A stretch of 64,000 nt of DNA, taken from assembly GCF_900233005.1 (NCBI RefSeq), contig NZ_LT960612.1, positions 1,178,001 through 1,242,000 on the forward strand. The letters run 5' to 3'. Positions 9,567 through 18,226 of this stretch are shown in pieces. The number at the start of each line of letters is the position of its first letter. Positions within the stretch are counted from its first letter, which is position 1. The notes under the pieces are model-generated. The model was not told the origin of the DNA and ran no database searches. It saw only the letters and a list, made by a program, of their open reading frames with translations. The stretch is from Vibrio tapetis subsp. tapetis. GTDB taxonomy: Bacteria; Pseudomonadota; Gammaproteobacteria; Enterobacterales; Vibrionaceae. The position numbers and the translations under genes were made by a program.

Positions 9567-9584
9567 TAACAATGTCAACCCAAG

Positions 9585-9797
9585 TTAATGAATAGTATCG
9601 TTATCTCCCGCTAAGTCTCGATTAAGCTGAGGCTCTTGGTTTTTCTTGTGATCTCGTGACAGGTAGCCACATTTCTCGCAAATAAACATTTTGCCACTTT
9701 CTGAAATTAAGTAGTCTTGGCTACCACATTTAGGGCAAGAAGATATTGGCTGCAATACGAAAAAATGTTTGGTTTCTGGAGTGACTTTTAAAGGCAT
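9585..9797 (-). CDS. small zinc-ribbon protein
   Basis: A 70-aa protein with two CxxC knuckles (CPKC at about residue 21, CEKC at about 39) spaced as in a treble-clef or rubredoxin-like zinc ribbon, followed by a charged tail. No further domain is present. Such proteins are usually nucleic-acid or protein adaptors; the role is unknown. It converges with the TadG-like gene across a palindrome. Confidence 0.65.
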   Translation of the reverse strand: MPLKVTPETKHFFVLQPISSCPKCGSQDYLISESGKMFICEKCGYLSRDHKKNQEPQLNRDLAGDNDTIH

Positions 9798-10060
9798 GAA
9801 TACCCCTTATCTATTATTGGTTAGCCACATACTGGTCAGCGTTGTTCTAGCTTCACTTACTATAGCAATCGCTAATTTTTATTACCAACCAATCACAACT
9901 TGATTACATAACAAATCTACGTTCTACAGCCGACTTCAAAGTTTTATTTTCCTCTAATCTCTTAGCTAAATCTGTTGAGCTACATAGATAATTCCGCTTG
10001 ATAACTACGACGCCCAACAAGATACCGGTGCTAACCATTTTTACCCTTAGGGTAGGAAAG

Positions 10061-11266
10061 CTAGCCTAGTGCAGGAATCAAGCCGAGTGAAATGGCGATT
10101 TGAGTTGCAATGATAATCATACCAAATGCACCTGCTGCAACTAATGGGATCGTGCCACCTTTGACTTGATAGCAATCGTCGTAGGCCAGATTTTTTCGAG
10201 CCTTTCCTATCATAGCAATAGGCAGAAATACCGCTAGAACAACCAGAGCTATCGCTGCGTAACCCAGTGCTGTGATGAATCCTTGTGGGTAGAATAGGGC
10301 AAAAGCCAAAGGTGGAGTAAAGGTAATAACCGCAATGTTGAATCGATTCGAGCCTAGTTTTTTCTTGCCTAAACTATCACCGAGAAATTCAAACAACCCA
10401 AGGCTCACTCCTAAGAAAGAAGTTAACAATGCTAGGTCTGCAAAAATAGAAACCGCATTGGAAAACGCTCCTTGTTGAACGGTTTGAGACAGAGTATTGA
10501 TGAACAAAGACAGGTCAGAACTGCCTGACAACTCAGATTGACTCAATACGCCTAACGTAGAAATTTGCCATAGGGTGTAGATAAGTAAAGGAATTGAAGA
10601 CCCAATGACCAACGCTCACTTAACGGCTTTGACATCGAGCTCTAGATATTTGACGACGGCTGGAATGCTGCCATGGAAACCAAACGAAGTAAAAATGACG
10701 GGCAATGCGGAAATAATCAAGCCTTGCTGTACAGGCATTGCGACTAAGTTATCAAGATGAATACTCGGCGATAAAAAGAATAACACCGTAGCCATCGCGA
10801 GGATTTTAACGGTAAATAGAACCCGGTTTACCTTATCTACAGACTGAGTACCAAAAGTGACCACCAGTGCAATGATGAAAGTAAAAATCAGCGTCGCAAG
10901 CTCTTGAGATGTATTTAAGTTAAACCAATTATGAAGCTTTTGGTTGAATTGACTGCCACCACCTGCAATGTAAGCCGCACATAGTGCGTAGAATAAAAAC
11001 AGCATCGCTGAAGTTGCTAACCACTTCCCTTTGTTACCCAGAAATTGTTGAGCCAAAGTATGTAACGTTGCGTCGTGTTCGGCGTGCTGGTGGAGTTCTA
11101 ACATTAACAGTGCTGTAAAAGCCATTAACGTCCATATGCACAACATCATGATCATGGAAGTGCCAAAACCAAGCCCAGCAGAAGCTAAAGGCAGTGCCAG
11201 CATGCCTGCGCCAATCGTGGTGCTGGCAATAATCAGTGTGCTTCCTAATAGTCTCGAATTATTCAT
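10061..11266 (-). pseudogene. aromatic amino-acid permease (TyrP/Mtr type), interrupted by in-frame TGA
   Basis: The two halves (216 and 183 aa) are one frame, 401 aa with the stop, matching the HAAAP permease family. The first half opens with GSTLIIASTTIGAGMLALPLA, a signature shared with E. coli TyrP. The second resumes with VIGSSIPLLIYTLWQ and ends with ADLALLTSFLGVSLGLFEFLGD...FTPPLAFALFYPQGF. The halves are separated by a TGA at 10616-10618, where TyrP has Trp (RW). One G-to-A change in TGG explains it. The TTG just after the stop could restart translation but would give half a transporter. Either a recent nonsense mutation or a sequence error. Confidence 0.85.
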
Positions 11267-11575
11267 GTATAGTATTCTTTACGGTTGTGGTGGCTTTGTT
11301 TCTTTTTTGGCCAATATCTTAACGAATAATGCTAATAAATAAGCCGGAAACAAGACGAATTGTCATTGTTCGGCTACTTTGTCAGAATATTTAATTAGAA
11401 ACAACCTATTTTGTACATATAAATGAACCCTTAGTGTATCGATTGATTTACAGGTGTTGATGGTTGAAATGTCGATCTAGATCAAATAATGGATGCTAAC
11501 AAAGTCGGAATTACTAGGAAGTATGTGTGCTATATCGTATAAATGAATTCAATGACAAGCGTACTGGAGAAGTAC
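11267..11575. other. 309-nt intergenic region
   Basis: AT-rich, between the divergently oriented permease remnant and a small acidic ORF. It should hold both promoters. I looked for a TyrR box (TGTAAA...TTTACA) and saw no convincing match. Confidence 0.4.
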
Positions 11576-11683
11576 ATGAGTGAAGAACATTGCAAATATG
11601 ATGGTTTGGAACTGCTTGATGCGATGGAAATCGGCCTTAACCTATCTGATTATGCCGAGGAAGAAAGTGGCGAAGAGCAGTAA
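11576..11683 (+). CDS. 35-residue acidic small protein
   Basis: The frame MSEEHCKYDGLELLDAMEIG... ends in EEESGEEQ. GGAG sits 6 nt before the ATG, and a strong terminator follows the stop by 20 nt, so a complete small transcription unit is present. Upstream in-frame ATGs at 11543 and 11552 are alternatives, but the ribosome-binding site favours 11576. The peptide is very acidic and lacks a signal or membrane segment. No function is known to me. Confidence 0.6.
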   Translation: MSEEHCKYDGLELLDAMEIGLNLSDYAEEESGEEQ

Positions 11684-11703
11684 CAGCAAGCATAATAAAC
11701 AGT

Positions 11704-11735
11704 AAACAGCCTCAATGATGAGGCTGTTTCTTTTT
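11704..11735 (+). terminator. intrinsic terminator
   Basis: Stem AAACAGCCTC / GAGGCTGTTT with loop AATGAT, then CTTTTT. It terminates the small acidic gene before acpH. Confidence 0.85.
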
Positions 11736-11758
11736 GTACTACTGAAAAAGAGGGCAAT

Positions 11759-12358
11759 ATGAATTATTTGGCGCATTTACATATTGCTGAACATTGTCAG
11801 AGCAGTTTGTTGGGGAATTTACTTGGCGATTTTGTCAAAGGTGATCCGACTCACCAGTTTCCAGATAACATCGTTGCTGGAATTCGCCTACATCGTTTCG
11901 TAGACAGCTACACAGATTCTCATGACATTGTTAAGCGGGCAAAACAGTTCTTTCCTGAACAGCAGAAACGCTTTGCAGGTATTGCATTAGATATGTATTG
12001 GGATCATTGCTTGGCGAGCCGTTGGAATGAATACCACTCACAGTCACTCGCCGAGTTTTGTCATAAAGCTGAGCAGGTTACGCGCTTAGAAAGTGAACCG
12101 ATTACGGTAGAATTACCGGCAAAATACCTCGAAATGACCCATCATATGTGGAAAGGGCGCTGGATTGAATCCTATGCCAATATAGAGAATATAGCCTATG
12201 CATTAGAGCGGATGGCAGTAAGGCGGCCCAAATTCACCCCACTAGCCGAATGCCACCATGTGTTACGTGCAAGACAACCAGAGTTGCAGAGGTTGTTCTC
12301 CTCTTTCTACGATGATTTACTTCGCACCGTCGTGACTTCTAAGAACTTTCAAAAATAA
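11759..12358 (+). CDS. acpH: acyl carrier protein phosphodiesterase
   Basis: Removes the 4'-phosphopantetheine arm from holo-ACP. 199 aa, close to E. coli AcpH (193 aa). The N-terminus MNYLAHLHIAEHCQSSLLGNLLGDFVKG is diagnostic of the family, as are GIRLHRFVDSYTDSH and ALDMYWDHCLA; the conserved His and Asp residues in these are the presumed metal ligands. It lies 82 nt upstream of an rhlE-like gene on the same strand and may be co-transcribed. Confidence 0.9.
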   Translation: MNYLAHLHIAEHCQSSLLGNLLGDFVKGDPTHQFPDNIVAGIRLHRFVDSYTDSHDIVKRAKQFFPEQQKRFAGIALDMYWDHCLASRWNEYHSQSLAEFCHKAEQVTRLESEPITVELPAKYLEMTHHMWKGRWIESYANIENIAYALERMAVRRPKFTPLAECHHVLRARQPELQRLFSSFYDDLLRTVVTSKNFQK

Positions 12359-12440
12359 CGGCGTCCATGACGTTAATCGCATGCTCGAAAGGTGTTTCTT
12401 TGCTACAATCCGCGCTCGAATTTTAGCAAGAGTAAAAAAC

Positions 12441-13697
12441 ATGTCTTTCCAGTCTTTGGGTGTTAATCCACCGCTTTGTTCTACCATCGCCAAATTGGGC
12501 TTTGTCGATCCAACACCGGTTCAAGAGCAAGCCATTCCAGCGGTGCTTGAAGGTAAAGACGTGTTGGCCGGAGCGCAAACAGGCACAGGCAAAACTGCTG
12601 CTTTTGGGTTACCGCTGATCCAACGATTTTTGGAAAAGCCATTTCCGCGTGAATCTCATGGTAAAGACGTTGGCGCATTAATACTTGTACCGACACGTGA
12701 GCTTGCTCAACAAGTGTTTGACAGCCTAATGGCTTATGCGAAGGGCACAGACATCAAAGTGGTGACGGCTTATGGTGGCACCAGCATGAAAGTTCAGACC
12801 GATAACCTAAAAGGTGGAACCGATTTTTTAATCGCAACGCCTGGTCGTCTGCTTGATCATCTGTTCACGAAAAACATTTCATTGAACAAGACCAAAGCCC
12901 TAGTATTGGACGAAGCTGATCGCATGCTCGATATGGGATTCATGCCAGATATTCAGCGTATTTTGCGTCGATTAAACTCTGCACGTCAAACTTTGTTCTT
13001 CTCAGCAACATTCGCTGGCAACGTTAAGAAAATTGCCCATAGCTTGCTCAATGATCCAATAGAGATTCAAGTATCACCTGAAAACAAAACCGCAGAGTTG
13101 GTTGAGCAGATGGTGTACCCGGTTGATAAAAAGCGCAAAGCAGAGCTACTTGCTTACCTCATTGGTTCAAAAAACTGGCAGCAAGTGCTGGTATTTACCA
13201 AGACGAAACAAGGGACAGACGCTTTAGTAAAAGAGCTTAAACTAGATGGCATTAAAGCGGCGTCTATTAATGGCGATAAGAGCCAAGGAGCTCGTCAAAA
13301 AGCGCTCGATGATTTCAAGTCGGGTAAAGTTCGAGCTTTAATCGCAACAGATGTAGCAGCGCGTGGCATTGATATTCAGCAACTTGAACAAGTGGTTAAC
13401 TTTGAACTGCCATTCAAGGCTGAAGATTACGTTCACCGAATTGGTCGTACTGGGCGTGCAGGCTCGCATGGTTTGGCGGTTTCGTTGATGAGCCGAGATG
13501 AAGACTACTTGCTTAAAGCCATTGAGAGCTTGCTGGATACGCGTCTTCCTCAAGAGTGGATAAAGGGCTTTGAACCAAGCGCTAACGAACCAGTAGATGA
13601 CAATAAACCGGTTCGTCGTCAGGGGCGCACAGCAGAGAAAAGAAAAATGAAAGCTAAAATGAAGATCCATGCATCGCGTGGAAAGCCAAAGTGGTAA
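12441..13697 (+). CDS. rhlE: DEAD-box RNA helicase, RhlE-like
   Basis: A 418-aa ATP-dependent RNA helicase. Motifs in order: Q motif (PTPVQEQAIPA), Walker A AQTGTGKTAA, PTRELAQQV (Ia), TPGRLLD (Ib), DEAD (VLDEADRMLDMGF), SAT (FFSATF), then RGIDI and HRIGRTGRAG. The C-terminal tail is short and basic (RRQGRTAEKRKMKAKMK), unlike the long RGG tail of E. coli RhlE. The longest frame starts at 12381, but MSFQSLGVNPPL at 12441 matches the family start MSFDSLGL. Likely acts in ribosome or RNA remodelling. Confidence 0.9.
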   Translation: MSFQSLGVNPPLCSTIAKLGFVDPTPVQEQAIPAVLEGKDVLAGAQTGTGKTAAFGLPLIQRFLEKPFPRESHGKDVGALILVPTRELAQQVFDSLMAYAKGTDIKVVTAYGGTSMKVQTDNLKGGTDFLIATPGRLLDHLFTKNISLNKTKALVLDEADRMLDMGFMPDIQRILRRLNSARQTLFFSATFAGNVKKIAHSLLNDPIEIQVSPENKTAELVEQMVYPVDKKRKAELLAYLIGSKNWQQVLVFTKTKQGTDALVKELKLDGIKAASINGDKSQGARQKALDDFKSGKVRALIATDVAARGIDIQQLEQVVNFELPFKAEDYVHRIGRTGRAGSHGLAVSLMSRDEDYLLKAIESLLDTRLPQEWIKGFEPSANEPVDDNKPVRRQGRTAEKRKMKAKMKIHASRGKPKW

Positions 13698-13745
13698 TGG
13701 CGCTGTTGGTGAAGTCCCAGTATTAACACTAATAACCAGCAACAC

Positions 13746-14096
13746 CTAGTTCGGTTGAGAAGAATAGTAAGCAGCGATGTCTTTTAAGTCATCGCTGTTT
13801 AGTTTCTGGAGCTGAGCTTGCATCATTTCAGCTAAGCCTCCGGTGCGATGGCCACTTTGGTAGGCACCCATGGCGTTCAATAAGTACGTTTCATTCTGTC
13901 CGTTAAGGTTTGGATAACTTGGATCGCTGCTGCCTGATGAGCCGTTACTTTGCGCTGTGCTGTCTGCCGGAATATGGCAGAACTGACAACTGGGTGATTT
14001 AAACTTGCCTCGTTCAATGGCGCTGTCGTCGGCATTGGCGACAACTGAAAATAACGGACTAAAAGTGAGCACATAGATGGCAAGAAGTTTGTTCAT
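13746..14096 (-). CDS. periplasmic class I cytochrome c
   Basis: A 116-aa protein: signal peptide ending near VVANA, one haem c site CQFCH at about residue 37, and a distal Met-containing stretch (LAEMMQAQLQKL) that could supply the sixth ligand, then a terminal helix ending in DIAAYYSSQ, typical of c553/c4-like electron carriers. It converges with rhlE. Role: electron transfer in the periplasm; partner unknown. Confidence 0.85.
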   Translation of the reverse strand: MNKLLAIYVLTFSPLFSVVANADDSAIERGKFKSPSCQFCHIPADSTAQSNGSSGSSDPSYPNLNGQNETYLLNAMGAYQSGHRTGGLAEMMQAQLQKLNSDDLKDIAAYYSSQPN

Positions 14097-14164
14097 ATTT
14101 AACGATTAGTTACGAGCTTTCAAACAATATAAGGCCTTCCCTAGGGGGAAGCTCAAGTACAGTT

Positions 14165-14680
14165 TTAGATAAAGCCGCAAAGTTTCGCTTTACTGATGCA
14201 GGCGATGGTTTTTGAATCCGTAATTTTGCCCTCAATGATCAGTTTTTCTACCGATTGCAAAGTCATCGGTACCACTTCGATGATCTCGTCATCGTCGCAA
14301 TCAAGTCGTTCTGTTTTACTAAGTTGCTTCGCGACAAATAGGTGCTGAATTTCGTCACAAAAACCAGCGAGAGGGGTCACTTGACCGAGCGAGATAAACT
14401 CTTTGCCCCTGTAACCTGTCTCTTCTTCCAGCTCTCGCCTTGCACAATATTCGGCACTTTCGTCAATTTCTTTTGTCCCTGCGGGCAGTTCTAACAACCA
14501 CTTTCCCAGAGATGGGCGAAATTGATTTATCAGCAATATCTGACCATTATCTAATATAGGTAAGATAACAGCCGCACCAGGGTGGACTATCGTCGTATGG
14601 GTTATGCGAGTGCCTGTTGGTAGAACCAGGTCTTCTTCGCACAAAGAGATGTTTTTCCACGTATGTATCTGACGGCTCAT
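14165..14680 (-). CDS. Nudix hydrolase, ADP-ribose pyrophosphatase-like
   Basis: 171 aa. The Nudix box is complete: GTKEIDESAEYCARRELEEETGY, fitting GX5EX7REUXEEXGU. The sugar-nucleotide binding neighbourhood (QFRPSLGKWLLELPAG before the box, and TPLAGFCDEIQHLFVA after it) resembles ADP-ribose pyrophosphatases (NudF/NudE type). I start it at MSRQIHTWKN, nine codons inside the longest frame, because AAAGG lies at the right distance upstream. Substrate not provable from sequence. Confidence 0.85.
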   Translation of the reverse strand: MSRQIHTWKNISLCEEDLVLPTGTRITHTTIVHPGAAVILPILDNGQILLINQFRPSLGKWLLELPAGTKEIDESAEYCARRELEEETGYRGKEFISLGQVTPLAGFCDEIQHLFVAKQLSKTERLDCDDDEIIEVVPMTLQSVEKLIIEGKITDSKTIACISKAKLCGFI

Positions 14681-15001
14681 TATTTGCCTTTCACTGAGAA
14701 TGCTCACTAAGACGGATGTTTAGGGAACCTATTAGTATTGATATTGCGTCGCAACGTTGGTTTTGTAAAGTAGCACTAGCGGAAACTTGCATAAAGTTGT
14801 CATGGTTCAATTATTTACCTATGTTGCATATTGATCGACCAACTTCCCATTTACGCAATCATAGATTGCTGAGCCATCTAGTGTTTTGTGATCTGTTATA
14901 AGTTCTTAATAATTAAAGATGATACTTGTAACAAAGTGATAACAAATGTATAAATTTATATTAGAGATAGATTTTATGCCGCTTGGACAGAGGGAATCGG
15001 G
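14681..15001. other. 321-nt divergent intergenic region
   Basis: Lies between the Nudix gene (-) and ravA (+). It contains a short open frame starting at 14716 with poor coding character, which I do not call a gene. It is AT-rich towards ravA and presumably carries both promoters. Confidence 0.4.
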
Positions 15002-16663
15002 ATGTTAGGAGTTACAACTAGAAATCACGCCGAAAAAGCGCTGCTTTCTGAGCGGATCAATAAGTTAGTGACAGCACTGTCTGATGGTGTTTATGAGCGT
15101 GAACATACCATCAAACTGTGTTTATTGGCGGCTCTGTCTGGCGAAAGCGTATTTTTGCTTGGCCCTCCAGGGATTGCTAAGAGCTTGATAGCAAAGCGTT
15201 TGATTCAAGCGTTTGATAACAGCAGCTATTTCGAATATTTGATGACGCGCTTTTCGACGCCCGAAGAAGTATTCGGCCCATTAAGTATTCAAGAGCTAAA
15301 AGACAACGGAAAATACGTTCGATTAACTCAAGGCTACCTTCCAACGGCTCAAGTCGTTTTCCTTGATGAAATATGGAAAGCCGGGCCCGCTATTCTTAAC
15401 ACCTTACTGACCGTCGTGAATGAAAAGACGTTTAAGAATGGTAATGAAATACAAAAAGTGCCGATGCGTCTTCTGATTTCAGCTTCCAACGAACTTCCTG
15501 ATGAAGACAGTGGTCTAGAAGCCTTATATGACCGTATGGTCGTACGAATTTTTGTTAATCGAATTCAGGATAAGCAGAACTTTCGCTCAATGCTAACCGT
15601 TGGTACTCCACAAGAAGCACAAATACCTCCCGGACTTGCTATTACCGATGAAGAATACTGCTTATGGCAAAAAGAGTTAGAGTCTCTTGAATTAAACGAA
15701 ACCTGTTTTGAAAAGCTCTATACCCTGAAAACATTGATTGAACAACGAGTCGAAGACAACGGTGGCGAGTCATCTGCTTCTAATTTATATATATCAGATC
15801 GTCGCTGGAAAAAGGCAGTAAAATTGCTTAAAGCAAGCGCCTACTTCAACGGTCGAGATTCCATTAATCCGCTTGATTTGTTACTTCTACGCGATTGCTT
15901 ATGGCACAGCCCTGAGTCGCGTTTGATCGTAAATGAAGTCCTGCAAGATTTTGCTATCAATCACGCGTTTGATCAGAGCAAAATTTCTCATCAAATTGAG
16001 TTCTGCCGTGACCAACTAATACAAGTGCAAAGTGAAGTAGAAGCTGAATTTGCAATGACCTTGAGTTTAGAAACCAGCAGCAAACTACTACGTAAAGAAG
16101 TGTACAGCTGTGATGTCTCTCAGGCTAAACGCTATAAAGTTGGTCATACTTCTGGTTTAGCGAAGTTAATGTTGCTGCAAAGTAATATGTCTGTTTCTGA
16201 GTCTGAGAAAGGAGACAGCCGTTGGGTCTATCTGACGATGGATGAGCTGGAGCGAGCGATTAAAGATGGTGGTGGCGACGTGTATGGCTACGTCAACCAA
16301 AATACCAACATGTGCCGGTTACGTTTAGATGTAGACGCAGATAACTGCCTAGTCGTTAAAGACATTGCGAACCGTTCTGTATTAGTTGGCTTAGTTACTC
16401 ACGAAGGTTTAGACAGCGCCAAATACCAAGACTGGTGTCGACGTGGCGATGAAGCCATCGAAGAATTGAAGCAAGCTGAGCATCACCTCCGCCAAGTAAA
16501 ATCTAATTTCCACGGTGCGCTGCCACACAGTTTTGTCGAACCTGAACTGCCAACCTTAATGGAATCGACCATTCAAAATATCGGGCTGGAATTAGAAAAA
16601 ACTGGCTTGGAAAGTGAAAAGTCCCATCGCCGAATAAAAGGCTTGGCGCAGTATTTTGAATAA
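15002..16663 (+). CDS. ravA: MoxR-class AAA+ ATPase RavA
   Basis: A 553-aa cytosolic AAA+ ATPase that works with ViaA; in E. coli the pair interacts with LdcI and respiratory complexes and modulates aminoglycoside sensitivity. The protein tracks E. coli RavA along its length: LCLLAALSGESVFLLGPPGIAKSLIAKR (Walker A, residues 54-61), YLMTRFSTPEEVFGPLSI, VFLDEIWKAGPAILNTLL (Walker B near residue 118), ASNELP (sensor I) and YISDRRWKKA. It is about 55 residues longer than the E. coli protein, mainly in the C-terminal half. AGAGGGA precedes the ATG. viaA follows after 27 nt. Confidence 0.95.
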   Translation: MLGVTTRNHAEKALLSERINKLVTALSDGVYEREHTIKLCLLAALSGESVFLLGPPGIAKSLIAKRLIQAFDNSSYFEYLMTRFSTPEEVFGPLSIQELKDNGKYVRLTQGYLPTAQVVFLDEIWKAGPAILNTLLTVVNEKTFKNGNEIQKVPMRLLISASNELPDEDSGLEALYDRMVVRIFVNRIQDKQNFRSMLTVGTPQEAQIPPGLAITDEEYCLWQKELESLELNETCFEKLYTLKTLIEQRVEDNGGESSASNLYISDRRWKKAVKLLKASAYFNGRDSINPLDLLLLRDCLWHSPESRLIVNEVLQDFAINHAFDQSKISHQIEFCRDQLIQVQSEVEAEFAMTLSLETSSKLLRKEVYSCDVSQAKRYKVGHTSGLAKLMLLQSNMSVSESEKGDSRWVYLTMDELERAIKDGGGDVYGYVNQNTNMCRLRLDVDADNCLVVKDIANRSVLVGLVTHEGLDSAKYQDWCRRGDEAIEELKQAEHHLRQVKSNFHGALPHSFVEPELPTLMESTIQNIGLELEKTGLESEKSHRRIKGLAQYFE

Positions 16664-16690
16664 CGTACTTGTCAGTGAGAAGGAGCCCCT

Positions 16691-18139
16691 ATGTTAGGAG
16701 CGGATGGATTAAACTTGGCTTTGATGATTGCAGACTCAGGCATGATCGATACCGCGGTAAATGATTTGATGGCTCGCTCTCAGGTCATGCTAATGGCCGA
16801 TAACAATAAGGGGGTGAAAACCTCTCTTAAGAACCATCTACTGAAGTGGCGCGGTCGGGTTAAGCATAAAATGACTCGAGTATGCGAAACCGAACGTTTC
16901 CAAAAAGAACTCGCTCTATACCAACAAGTCGTGCACTGGAGTGAAGAGGAGTTTTTTGAGAAAATTAATGAGGTCGTTAAACAGCTGGAATGGCACTCGT
17001 CATTCTATTTACCGGCTCGCCGACTGCTCGAAAAAAACAAAGGGGTTAACAACCCAATGTTTGCCCATTATTTTTGCGACGAGTGGTACAAGAGTTTAAG
17101 TGAAGCGCTAAAGCAAGCACAAGTATCAGAACTGGAAGCGGATAAAGAAAAGCTATTGGCCGATCTTTATCAGCGTATCGAGACGATGAAAAGCATGGAC
17201 GCAGTTACCGAATCGGGAGACGTCGGTAGCATAGGGCGCTTATGGGATATGGCCTCAGCTAAGTTGTCGAAAACGGATTTAGCGGTGATGAAACGTCATG
17301 CTGAGTTTTTAAAGAAAAATAAAGAGCTGCAGAAAATCGCCGCCACATTGGGGCGAATGGCCAGTGATGTTGATGACCCTAGCTTGAATAAATCTCCGGC
17401 CGAAGAGCTAAAAATGGTCGAAGAACAAAGTGATGAAGCCACCGATGATATCGTGGGCATTCATGAAGGTGATGAACTCAACAAATTGCTACCAAACGAA
17501 ACCATGTTTTTGGCTTACCCTGAGCTTGAAGTGATTTTTTATAAACACTTAGTCGATAAGCGCTTGTTGAATTACAGAACCAAAGGCAAACGTCGCACTC
17601 TACGTAAAGTAAAAGCTCAATCTCCAGAAAATAAGCAGGTCGATAAAGAAAAAGGGCCGTTTATTTTATGTGTTGATGCCTCTGGTTCTATGGAAGGTTT
17701 TCCAGAACAATGTGCAAAGGCAATGGCATACGCACTGATGCAAATAGCGTTAGCTGAAGAACGTGATTGTTTTGTTATCATCTTCTCGACAGAACAGATC
17801 ACCTACGAATTGACCAAGCAAGACGGCTTGCGAGAAGCCAGTGACTTTTTATCCTACAGTTTTCATGGTGGTACAGAAATAGAGCCTGTGATTGAAAACT
17901 CGATTGATCTCATGTCGACCGACAGATATCGAAATGGGGATTTAGTCGTCATCTCTGATTTTATTGCGCCTAAGCAACCAGAGCATATTTTGGAAAAGGT
18001 GAAGACGTTAAAATCGAAAACCAATCGTTTTCATGCTATTTGCTTGTCTAAATATGGGAACCCAGAATTGATGTCTATGTTTGACCATTGCTGGACCTAT
18101 ACGCCTAACCTTGTCAATCGATTGATGAAGCGCTGGTAA
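16691..18139 (+). CDS. viaA: von Willebrand A-domain partner ViaA
   Basis: 482 aa, the length of E. coli ViaA. The N-terminal half is helical (e.g. LADLYQRIETMKSMDAV). The C-terminal VWA domain starts at about residue 325 with an intact MIDAS motif, DASGS in FILCVDASGSMEGF, followed by GGTEIEPVIENSI and VVISDFIAP. It is the obligate partner of the upstream ATPase, with a ribosome-binding AGAAGGAG directly in the 27-nt spacer. A strong terminator follows. Confidence 0.95.
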   Translation: MLGADGLNLALMIADSGMIDTAVNDLMARSQVMLMADNNKGVKTSLKNHLLKWRGRVKHKMTRVCETERFQKELALYQQVVHWSEEEFFEKINEVVKQLEWHSSFYLPARRLLEKNKGVNNPMFAHYFCDEWYKSLSEALKQAQVSELEADKEKLLADLYQRIETMKSMDAVTESGDVGSIGRLWDMASAKLSKTDLAVMKRHAEFLKKNKELQKIAATLGRMASDVDDPSLNKSPAEELKMVEEQSDEATDDIVGIHEGDELNKLLPNETMFLAYPELEVIFYKHLVDKRLLNYRTKGKRRTLRKVKAQSPENKQVDKEKGPFILCVDASGSMEGFPEQCAKAMAYALMQIALAEERDCFVIIFSTEQITYELTKQDGLREASDFLSYSFHGGTEIEPVIENSIDLMSTDRYRNGDLVVISDFIAPKQPEHILEKVKTLKSKTNRFHAICLSKYGNPELMSMFDHCWTYTPNLVNRLMKRW

Positions 18140-18166
18140 CGCCTATTTTGTGAAGTGAAGAATGAG

Positions 18167-18216
18167 AAAAAGCCTACGTCACTTAGTATTCAATCAAGTG
18201 AGCGTAGGCTTTTTTG
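18167..18216. terminator. bidirectional terminator between viaA and the LRR-kinase gene
   Basis: AAAAAGCCTACG / CGTAGGCTTTTTT outer stem with an inner CACTT / AAGTG stem. A and T runs on both sides suit the two converging genes. Confidence 0.88.
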
Positions 18217-18226
18217 TATATGCAGA

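Noticed and set aside
10616..10618. TGA in the permease as a selenocysteine or programmed read-through codon
   Set aside because: The family has Trp here and no hairpin of SECIS type is evident after it; a point mutation is simpler.
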